Of a stretch of DNA of 58,635 nucleotides, positions 52,460 to 58,635 are shown piece by piece (within the stretch, counting starts at the first letter, position 1; each line of letters begins with the position of its first letter). Source of the DNA: Paraburkholderia nodosa DSM 21604 (GTDB lineage: Bacteria > Pseudomonadota > Gammaproteobacteria > Burkholderiales > Burkholderiaceae); assembly GCF_000519185.1 (NCBI RefSeq), contig NZ_JAFA01000044.1:1-58635 (forward strand), given 5' to 3'. The notes below the pieces were generated by a model. The model made no database searches and was not told the DNA's origin. It saw only the letters and a program-made list of their open reading frames with translations. The position numbers and the translations under genes are program-made.

Positions 52460-53374
52460 ATGGCCGAAACGGCTGCAGCAATTTCGAATCTTGGCTACGT
52501 CGTGCTCGGAGTGAGGGATCTAGGCGCGTGGGCTGACTTCGCGCACAAACTGATGGGTTTTCACGTTACATCGCGCGACGACGGCAACGCGCTGGTGCTG
52601 CGCATGGACGAGCACATGCAGCGCATCGTACTGGAAAAAAGCGGCGCCGACGACATTCAGGAAGCCGGCTGGGAGTTCGAATCCGAAGACGAACTCGATC
52701 GCTATGCAGCGCAACTGCGCGAACGAGGCGTCAACGTAACGCAAGGCGACCGGGACTATTGTGTGCGCCGGCGGGTGGAAAGGCTTTACCACTGCGAGGA
52801 TCCAAACGGGTATCGCCACGCTTTCTATTTTGGCCCGGAGATCGCGCAAATGACCAACCCGTTCCGCTCAAGCGTCATGCGCGGCGCCGGTTTCGAAACC
52901 GGTACGCTGGGCATCGGCCATATTCTCACGACCGCGAATAACTATGAGGAATCCGTTGACTTCTACCGGTCGGTGATGGGGCTGCGTGTGAGCGACTACA
53001 TTCGCGAGGAACGCGCGCCTGGCATCGTTGTCGACGCAACGTTTATGCATGCGAAAACGGGCCGCCATCATTCTCTCGCAACAGCGGTCATTCCGGGCCC
53101 CAAGCGTCTCAATCACCTGATGGTGCAGGTCAAGGAAATGGATGACGTTGGTCTTGCTTACGACCGTTGTGTCGCGGCAGGCGTGCCGATGTTCCTGCAT
53201 CTCGGTCACCACCCGAACGACCGGATGTTTTCGTTCTACGTGCAGACCCCGTCGGGATTCGCGATCGAATACGGTCATGGCGGCGTCGTGATCGACGACG
53301 AGACGTGGAAGGTCGTGAGCTATTCGAAGATGAGCGACTGGGGGCACAAGCGCACGCCGCCTGTACCCGCCTGA
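52460..53374 (+). CDS. Extradiol ring-cleavage dioxygenase (two-domain VOC type, BphC/HsaC-like)
   Basis: The 304-residue type I extradiol dioxygenase has two VOC modules. The iron ligands are His154 (TLGIGHILTT), His219 (RLNHLMVQV) and Glu270 (GFAIEYGHG), the standard 2-His-1-carboxylate set. LFYHCEDPNGYRH-like and SDYIREERAPGIVVDATFMH support the BphC/HsaC group. It cleaves a substituted catechol next to a hydroxyl. GGTGGAGGAG precedes the ATG. It is the first gene of the sigma-54 operon, and the C-C hydrolase follows after a hairpin. Confidence 0.88.
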   Translation: MAETAAAISNLGYVVLGVRDLGAWADFAHKLMGFHVTSRDDGNALVLRMDEHMQRIVLEKSGADDIQEAGWEFESEDELDRYAAQLRERGVNVTQGDRDYCVRRRVERLYHCEDPNGYRHAFYFGPEIAQMTNPFRSSVMRGAGFETGTLGIGHILTTANNYEESVDFYRSVMGLRVSDYIREERAPGIVVDATFMHAKTGRHHSLATAVIPGPKRLNHLMVQVKEMDDVGLAYDRCVAAGVPMFLHLGHHPNDRMFSFYVQTPSGFAIEYGHGGVVIDDETWKVVSYSKMSDWGHKRTPPVPA

Positions 53375-53377
53375 AGG

Positions 53378-53398
53378 TGGCGGCGTGAGACGCCGCCA
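53378..53398. other. Hairpin between dioxygenase and hydrolase genes
   Basis: TGGCGGCGT and ACGCCGCCA form a perfect nine-base-pair stem with a GAG loop just after the dioxygenase stop. No T run follows, so it may protect mRNA or lower downstream expression rather than end transcription. Confidence 0.55.
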
Positions 53399-53478
53399 GA
53401 GCCTATACCCGCCTGGACGATGTGAACCGGCTTGCGTTGCCGGCGGGGAGTTGTTTTGCCTTTTTTCCGGGGGTGCAA

Positions 53479-54363
53479 GTGAGTATCTGGAATGATTTGA
53501 TTGGCGCCGAGCTGCGGTATGTCCGAACCCCGAAATTCGGTGTGACGCGCGTCATTGAAGCCGGGCGTCAGAACCGCGAAGCGCTGATATTGATGCACGG
53601 CATCGGCGGCCACGCCGAGGCCTACGCAAAGAACGTCATAGCCCTGGCGGCGCACTATCGCGTGATTGCTTTTGATTTCGTCGGTCATGGACTGTCGGAA
53701 AAGCGGACAGACATCGGCTATGAGATTGACGACTATGTCGAGCAATTGCGCGAGTTGATGGACGCGCTCGACATCGAACGCGCGCACGTGTCGGGTGAAT
53801 CGCTCGGCGGCGTCGTGGCCGGCGGCTTCGCGGTGAAATATCCGCAGCGCGTGTGTCGCATCGTCCTCAATACGACGGGGGGCATTCCCATCGTCAGCGA
53901 GCAGGGGCATCGCGATCTGCAGAATCTCGCGGAACTCAGCAAGCGCAATATGGGCAAAGTGCCGACGGCGGCGAGCTTGCGCGCGCGGATGCAGTGGCTT
54001 ATCCACGAAAGCAACTGGTATTTGCTCAGCGACGAACTGGTTGAAAACCGTCTCTCGTTCTACTCGCGCGCGGACTTCCAGACCGCGGCGCCGCTGGTGT
54101 TCGGCCGCCTCACGCGTAATGCGGGCGGGTCGCCCCAACCGGCCAGCATGATCGATCTCGAAAGCATTCATTGCGAAGCGCTGTTGCTGTGGACCCGGCA
54201 CAACCCCATTCACGATGTTGCAGCGGCACAGGCCGCGCTGCCCCGATTGCCGCACGGCTCGCTCTACGTGATGCGAGGTGAAGCGGCGCACTGGCCGCAA
54301 TACGAACAGCCTGACGAATTCATCACCGTCATGCATGCGTTTCTTTCGACGGGGAAAACCTGA
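53479..54363 (+). CDS. Alpha/beta-hydrolase, meta-cleavage product C-C hydrolase
   Basis: GTG 53479 follows a GGGGG stretch; ATG 53422 would add 19 residues lacking family character. The 294-residue product has the oxyanion block LMHGIGGHAEAY, the nucleophile elbow SGESLGGV and the catalytic His in AAHWPQYEQPDEF. At the usual acid position the sequence is LWTRHNPIHD, with Asn where many relatives have Asp. It should hydrolyse the ring-fission product of the dioxygenase into 2-hydroxypenta-2,4-dienoate and an acid. Its TGA overlaps the next ATG (TGATG). Confidence 0.82.
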   Translation: MSIWNDLIGAELRYVRTPKFGVTRVIEAGRQNREALILMHGIGGHAEAYAKNVIALAAHYRVIAFDFVGHGLSEKRTDIGYEIDDYVEQLRELMDALDIERAHVSGESLGGVVAGGFAVKYPQRVCRIVLNTTGGIPIVSEQGHRDLQNLAELSKRNMGKVPTAASLRARMQWLIHESNWYLLSDELVENRLSFYSRADFQTAAPLVFGRLTRNAGGSPQPASMIDLESIHCEALLLWTRHNPIHDVAAAQAALPRLPHGSLYVMRGEAAHWPQYEQPDEFITVMHAFLSTGKT

Positions 54364-54950
54364 TGGCAACAATTTTGACAAGCAACGCGGGTGAATCCGC
54401 GCCCACGCGATGCCCGACTAACGGCGTCGATCCTTCGCTCTTTCGCAGTGGCATGAGACGCCTGACGGGTGCCTGCTCGATCATCGCTTCACGCAGCGAC
54501 GATACGCGTGCCGGACTGACCGCTACCGCCGTATGTTCAGTGAGCGCAGAGCCCGCACGGCTGCTCGTTTGTGTGAATCGCTCGGTGCGGGCGCACAAGG
54601 TGATCAGTGACTCCGGACTCCTGAGCGTCAACGTACTGGCCGAGCATCAGGAAGACATCGCGCGACGGTTTGCGGGCATGGTGATCAATGTGGTGGGCGA
54701 AGACCGCTTTCTCGGCGCAGGTCGCTGGCGCGAGGGCCGACTTGGCGTGCCGCTGCTCGAGGAGAGCGTTGTGTCATTCGGGTGTCAGGTGATCGAAGAG
54801 ATCCCGGGCGGCTCACACACGGTATTCCTTTGCGACGTAATCGAAGTGTGTTGTGAAAAAGAGGAGACGCCACCGCTCATTTATTTCGGCGGGAAATTTG
54901 CCCGCCTCGCGCAGGTGCAATCGGACAATTCAAACGGAGGAGCAGCATGA
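54363..54950 (+). CDS. Flavin reductase component (HpaC/HsaB-like)
   Basis: The 195-residue protein has the split-barrel flavin reductase pattern FRSGMRRLTGACSIIAS, GLTATAVCSVSAEPARLLVCVNRS, LLSVNVLAEHQEDIARRFAG and a C-terminal PLIYFGGKFARL. It supplies reduced flavin to the monooxygenase encoded next, whose ATG overlaps its stop (ATGA). Gene pairs like this are typical of two-component phenol hydroxylases. Confidence 0.85.
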   Translation: MATILTSNAGESAPTRCPTNGVDPSLFRSGMRRLTGACSIIASRSDDTRAGLTATAVCSVSAEPARLLVCVNRSVRAHKVISDSGLLSVNVLAEHQEDIARRFAGMVINVVGEDRFLGAGRWREGRLGVPLLEESVVSFGCQVIEEIPGGSHTVFLCDVIEVCCEKEETPPLIYFGGKFARLAQVQSDNSNGGAA

Positions 54951-56164
54951 GCACGGTACTGAAACAGTCGGTCGAAAACGCCATTCCCACGGAAGCGCAA
55001 CTCGTTGAACGCGCGCGAGCGCTGATCCCGATGCTGCGCGAGCGCGCAGCAGAAGTCGAAAAGAATCGTTCGGTTCCAGTCGACGTCATCGAGCAGTTCA
55101 AGCAAGCGGGGTTCTTCCGCATTCTGCAGCCGCGCCGTTGGGGTGGGTACGAAATGAATCCCTCGGTATTCTTCAAGGTGTTGATGGAACTGGGCCGGGG
55201 TTGCTGCAGTAGCGCCTGGAACATGATGATTCTCGGCATCCACACCTGGGAGTTTGGTCATCTCGATCCGCGTGCCTGCGAAGATGTCTGGGGCAAGGAC
55301 GACTCGGTGATCATCGCATCCTCGTATGCGCCGTTCGGAACGTACAAGCGAGTCGATGGCGGCTACATCATTAGCGGACGCTGGCCGACTTCGAGCGGCA
55401 CGGACCACGGTCAATGGGCGTTCCTCGGCCAGATGCTGCTCGACGAAACGGGGAAGCCGGTGGACCGCCTGTCGATCCTCATGCCGCGCACCGACTATAC
55501 GATCCTCGACGACTGGCACGTCTTCGGTCTCGCAGGCACGGGCAGCAAGAGCGTTGTCGTCAAGGACGCGTTCGTTCCGGATTACCGCACGCACAGCCTG
55601 GCCGATTACAGCATGAGCGATCGCGGCGACATGTACCTCTACCCGTTCTCGCAGATCTTCTACGCGGCGGTTTCGTCGGCCATCAACGGCATGGCGCAGG
55701 GCGCGGTCGACCTCTTCATCGAACAGATGCAAACACGCCGCGACACGACGGGCGGTGCAAAGACTTCTCTGAGTCCGTACGTGAAGGATCGTCTCGGCAA
55801 TGCGGTGGCGCGCGTGCGCTCCTCGCGCGCCCGCATTCTGCACATGATGCATGAAACGACCGAGTACGTTGAGCGCCGCGAGCTTGTGCCTCTCGAAGAA
55901 CGCGTGCCGTGCATGCTCGATATTGCGCGGGTGGGCCGCGAAAGCGAAGAAGCGGTGATGTTGCTCTTCAAGGCGCTTTCGGCGCGCGGCATCTATCTCG
56001 ACAACCCGCTGCAGCGCATTCTCCGCGACGTGATCGCGGCAGCCAATCACATCACCCAGAACGCGGATGACACGGCGGGCACGCTCGGCGCATACCTGCT
56101 CGGCCAGCCGCTGCCGCCGCTCTTTTATTCGCGCGATCCTCTGCCGGGACAGGCCGCAGCCTGA
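54947..56164 (+). CDS. Two-component flavin monooxygenase, oxygenase component (HsaA-like)
   Basis: The 405-residue acyl-CoA dehydrogenase-fold protein starts with ERARALIPMLRERAAEVEKN and FFRILQPRRWGGYEMNPSVFF. It has CCSSAWNMMILGIHTWEFGH, SGRWPTSSGTDHGQWAFLG, DDWHVFGLAGTGSKSVVVKD and a C-terminal AANHITQNADDTAGTLGAYL. These fit the HsaA/HpaH-type flavin-dependent phenol ortho-hydroxylases. It should convert a substituted phenol into the catechol cleaved by the dioxygenase of the same operon. The ring substituent is unknown. A multicomponent (DmpK-P-type) phenol hydroxylase is not present in the window. Confidence 0.83.
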   Translation: MSTVLKQSVENAIPTEAQLVERARALIPMLRERAAEVEKNRSVPVDVIEQFKQAGFFRILQPRRWGGYEMNPSVFFKVLMELGRGCCSSAWNMMILGIHTWEFGHLDPRACEDVWGKDDSVIIASSYAPFGTYKRVDGGYIISGRWPTSSGTDHGQWAFLGQMLLDETGKPVDRLSILMPRTDYTILDDWHVFGLAGTGSKSVVVKDAFVPDYRTHSLADYSMSDRGDMYLYPFSQIFYAAVSSAINGMAQGAVDLFIEQMQTRRDTTGGAKTSLSPYVKDRLGNAVARVRSSRARILHMMHETTEYVERRELVPLEERVPCMLDIARVGRESEEAVMLLFKALSARGIYLDNPLQRILRDVIAAANHITQNADDTAGTLGAYLLGQPLPPLFYSRDPLPGQAAA

Positions 56165-56236
56165 GCTGGAGAAAAGCGCAATTACGGCGCGGCGGCGACA
56201 CACTTCATTGCGCGGCCGCGCCGCTTCGAATCACGC

Positions 56237-57043
56237 ATGCAGAACATGGGAAACAGGGAAATGGACCCTTCGTTGATCGCGGACCTCGGCGACGAGCTTT
56301 GGCGTGCGCTCGGCAGCGGGATCACCGTCGAACCGCTGAGCACACGCTACGAGGCGCTGAGTGTTGAGGATGCTTACCGGATCCAGCAGCGGCTGATCGA
56401 GCGGCAGGTGAGCGCGGGCGCTCGCGTGGTGGGCAAGAAGATCGGCGTGACGAGCGACGCCGTGATGCAGTTGCTCAACGTGCATCAGCCGGATTTTGGC
56501 TACCTGCTCGACACCATGCTGCGCGACGAGGGCGCGCCGATCGATACGTCAAAGCTCATTCAACCCAAGGCCGAAGGCGAGATTGCGTTCGTGCTCAAGC
56601 ATGACCTGACGGGGCCGGGCGTCTCAGTGGCCGATGTGCTGCGCGCGACGGAAGGCGTGCTTGTGTGTTTCGAGATCGTCGACTCGCGCATTCGCGACTG
56701 GAAGATTCGCATTCAGGATACGGTGGCCGACAACGCTTCCTGCGGATTGTTCGTACTCGGCAGCCAGTTCGTGGACCCGCGTTCGCTCGACCTGCGCACC
56801 TGCGGCATGCTGCTCGAGAAGAACGGCGCGGTGGTCGCAACGGGAGCGGGAGCGGCCGCGCTCAACTCACCGGCGAACGCAGTCGCGTGGCTAGCCAATA
56901 CGCTTGGCCGCCTCGGTGTTCCGCTCAAAGCCGGGGAAGTCATTCTTTCGGGCTCGCTCGGCACGATGGTGCAGGTGAAGGCGGGCGACAACCTCCATGT
57001 GTCGATCGGTGGCATCGGGCAATGCTCGGCGCGCTTCGTTTGA
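56237..57043 (+). CDS. mhpD: 2-hydroxypenta-2,4-dienoate (2-oxopent-4-enoate) hydratase
   Basis: The 268-residue hydratase has LSVEDAYRIQQRLIERQVSAGARVVGKKIGVTS, VHQPDFGYLLDTML, QPKAEGEIAFVLKHDL and GEVILSGSLGTMVQVKAGDN, all typical of MhpD/BphE/XylJ. It adds water to give 4-hydroxy-2-oxovalerate. The start is uncertain among ATGs at 56237, 56246 and 56261. It follows the monooxygenase gene after 72 bases. Confidence 0.88.
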   Translation: MQNMGNREMDPSLIADLGDELWRALGSGITVEPLSTRYEALSVEDAYRIQQRLIERQVSAGARVVGKKIGVTSDAVMQLLNVHQPDFGYLLDTMLRDEGAPIDTSKLIQPKAEGEIAFVLKHDLTGPGVSVADVLRATEGVLVCFEIVDSRIRDWKIRIQDTVADNASCGLFVLGSQFVDPRSLDLRTCGMLLEKNGAVVATGAGAAALNSPANAVAWLANTLGRLGVPLKAGEVILSGSLGTMVQVKAGDNLHVSIGGIGQCSARFV

Positions 57044-57075
57044 CTTTCTCGTGTGACCCGACAGGAAGCGACATC

Positions 57076-58026
57076 ATGAATCAACCCAGGATAAAGGCCG
57101 CGATCATCGGCTCCGGCAACATAGGCACCGATCTGATGATCAAGATCATGCGCAACAGCAAGCATCTGGAGATGGCGGCGATGGTCGGCATCGACCCGAA
57201 CTCCGATGGCCTCGCGCGTGCCGCGCGCCTCGGCGTGGCGACCACGCACGAAGGCGTGGCCGGTCTCACGCGCTTGCCGGTGTTCAACGACATCGACTTC
57301 GTGTTCGATGCGACTTCCGCTGGCGCGCATGTGAAGAACGACGCGCTGCTGCGCACGCTCAAGCCTTCGATCCGCGTGATCGACCTCACGCCCGCCGCCA
57401 TCGGCCCGTACTGCGTGCCGGTCGTGAACATCGACTCGCATATCGAAGCGCTCAACGTCAACATGGTGACGTGCGGCGGCCAGGCCACGATTCCGATGGT
57501 CGCGGCGGTGTCGCGCGTCGCGAAGGTCCACTACGCTGAAATCGTCGCGTCGATCAGCAGCAAGTCGGCGGGCCCCGGCACGCGCGCCAACATCGACGAG
57601 TTCACGGAAACGACTTCGAAGGCGATCGAAGTGGTGGGCGGCGCGGCGAACGGCAAGGCCATCATCGTGCTGAATCCGGCCGAACCGCCGGTCATGATGC
57701 GCGACACGGTTTATACGCTCTCCGAAATGGCCGACCGCGAAAAAGTCGAGCAGTCCATCGAAGAGATGGTCGCGAAGGTGCACGCCTACGTGCCGGGCTA
57801 CCGCCTGAAGCAGAAGGTGCAGTTCGACGAGATTCCGGCCAGCGCGCCTTTGAATATTCCGGGCCTCGGCAGGTTCAGTGGCCTGAAGACCTCGGTGTTC
57901 CTCGAAGTGGAAGGCGCCGCGCATTATCTGCCCGCTTACGCAGGCAATCTCGACATCATGACTTCCGCCGCGCTCGCCACCGCCGAACGCATGGCGCAGA
58001 CGCTTCTGAGCGAGCAGGGAGCTTAA
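57076..58026 (+). CDS. mhpF: Acetaldehyde dehydrogenase (acylating)
   Basis: The 316-residue enzyme begins KAAIIGSGNIGTDLMIKIMR (NAD fold), has VDLTPAAIGPYCVPVVN-like IDLTPAAIGPYCVPVVNIDS, the catalytic Cys in NMVTCGGQATIPMVAA and ISSKSAGPGTRANIDEFTET. It turns acetaldehyde, NAD+ and CoA into acetyl-CoA and channels acetaldehyde from the aldolase encoded next. The gene order hydratase, dehydrogenase, aldolase is the standard one. Confidence 0.92.
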   Translation: MNQPRIKAAIIGSGNIGTDLMIKIMRNSKHLEMAAMVGIDPNSDGLARAARLGVATTHEGVAGLTRLPVFNDIDFVFDATSAGAHVKNDALLRTLKPSIRVIDLTPAAIGPYCVPVVNIDSHIEALNVNMVTCGGQATIPMVAAVSRVAKVHYAEIVASISSKSAGPGTRANIDEFTETTSKAIEVVGGAANGKAIIVLNPAEPPVMMRDTVYTLSEMADREKVEQSIEEMVAKVHAYVPGYRLKQKVQFDEIPASAPLNIPGLGRFSGLKTSVFLEVEGAAHYLPAYAGNLDIMTSAALATAERMAQTLLSEQGA

Positions 58027-58030
58027 GACC

Positions 58031-58635
58031 ATGAGCAAGAAACTCTATATCTCCGACGTGACGCTGCGCGACGGCAGCCACGCCATCCGCCATCAGTACT
58101 CGATCCAGAACGTGCAGGACATCGCCCGCGCGCTGGACAAAGCCAAGGTGGACAGCATCGAAGTTGCGCACGGCGACGGCCTGCAAGGTTCGAGCTTCAA
58201 CTACGGCTTCGGCGCGCACAGCGACCTGGAATGGATCGAGGCCGTTGCCGACGTCGTTACGCACGCGCAGATCGCCACGCTGCTGCTGCCGGGCATCGGC
58301 ACGATTCACGATTTGAAGGCTGCGTACAACGCGGGCGCGCGCATCGTGCGCGTGGCCACGCACTGCACGGAAGCCGACATTTCGAAGCAGCACATCGAAT
58401 ACGCACGCGAACTGGGCATGGACACCGTGGGCTTCCTGATGATGAGCCACATGACCACGCCGGAAAACCTCGCGGTCGAAGCGAAGAAGATGGAAAGCTA
58501 CGGCGCGACCTGCATTTACGTGGTCGATTCGGGCGGCGCGCTCACCATGAACGACGTGCGCGACCGGTTCCGTGCGGTTAAAGCCGTGCTCAAGCCCGAA
58601 ACGCAAACGGGCATGCACGCGCACCACAACCTCTC
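58031..58635 (+). CDS. mhpE: 4-hydroxy-2-oxovalerate aldolase, cut by the window end
   Basis: The first 201 residues start with LYISDVTLRDGSHAIRHQYS, the metal and catalytic loop, and include IEVAHGDGLQGSSFNYGFG, VRVATHCTEADISKQHIEYA, MMSHMTTPENLA and the start of the HAHHNL metal-binding motif. It splits 4-hydroxy-2-oxovalerate into pyruvate and acetaldehyde in complex with the dehydrogenase. It starts four bases after the stop of the previous gene. Confidence 0.92.
   Translation, partial: MSKKLYISDVTLRDGSHAIRHQYSIQNVQDIARALDKAKVDSIEVAHGDGLQGSSFNYGFGAHSDLEWIEAVADVVTHAQIATLLLPGIGTIHDLKAAYNAGARIVRVATHCTEADISKQHIEYARELGMDTVGFLMMSHMTTPENLAVEAKKMESYGATCIYVVDSGGALTMNDVRDRFRAVKAVLKPETQTGMHAHHNL

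Overview
The window looks like part of a large secondary replicon (megaplasmid or chromid) of a Burkholderia-group bacterium (Paraburkholderia, Caballeronia or Burkholderia). The reasons are the high GC content and codon bias, Burkholderia-style catabolic and sulfur operons, and a complete plasmid-type maintenance module: parA, parB, four parS-like palindromes, an iteron origin with a DnaA box, and a rep gene. I could not run any database search; family calls rest on motifs and recall.

Layout. (1) 1-11 kb is a decayed accessory region. It holds the end of an IS21 element, an IS1182-like element whose transposase carries two in-frame stops, a 5'-truncated PEP mutase-like gene, DUF1272, a frameshifted DUF1254 remnant, a degenerate repeat tract, a TraK-like mobilisation remnant, a truncated IS110 transposase between 23-bp direct repeats, and long stretches with no recognisable gene. 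(2) 10.5-15.6 kb is the replication and partition module. parA-parB run left and rep runs right. Between them lie 17-bp iterons in two opposed groups plus a DnaA box, and four near-identical 15-bp palindromes lie just beyond parB. (3) 16.8-20.9 kb has an SbmA/BacA-like ABC exporter and a Tat-type flavin amine oxidase coupled to a c-type cytochrome. (4) 21-32 kb is an organosulfur scavenging island: two SfnB/DszC-like flavoproteins, the sigma-54 activator SfnR, the FMN reductase MsuE, the dimethylsulfone monooxygenase SfnG, two sigma-54 promoters, and a five-gene branched-chain-amino-acid-type ABC importer with a MarR regulator behind it. (5) 33-38.4 kb holds a YecA-like protein, an SNF2 helicase paired with a SWIM zinc-finger protein, and a ribbon-helix-helix protein. 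(6) 38.7-39.2 kb is an IS66/LysR scar. (7) 39.2-50.2 kb is a catabolic island: an MHS-type transporter, three FAD_binding_2 flavoproteins, an SDR, an isochorismatase-fold protein and an Asp/Glu-racemase-fold protein that both lack the canonical catalytic cysteines, a dedicated EtfAB pair and a LysR regulator. (8) 50.3-58.6 kb is a XylR/DmpR-type regulator divergent from a sigma-54-driven meta-cleavage operon: extradiol dioxygenase, C-C hydrolase, flavin reductase, HsaA-type monooxygenase, hydratase, acetaldehyde dehydrogenase and an aldolase cut by the window end.

How the parts may work together. The most interesting hypothesis is that regions 7 and 8 form one pathway. An SDR and ETF-linked FAD desaturases would turn an alicyclic substrate into a phenol. 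The two-component HsaA-type hydroxylase would make a catechol, and the meta-cleavage enzymes would take it to pyruvate and acetyl-CoA. This is inference from gene content. In region 2, the iteron core recurs in the rep promoter and in the parA leader, which suggests coordinated control of replication and partition.
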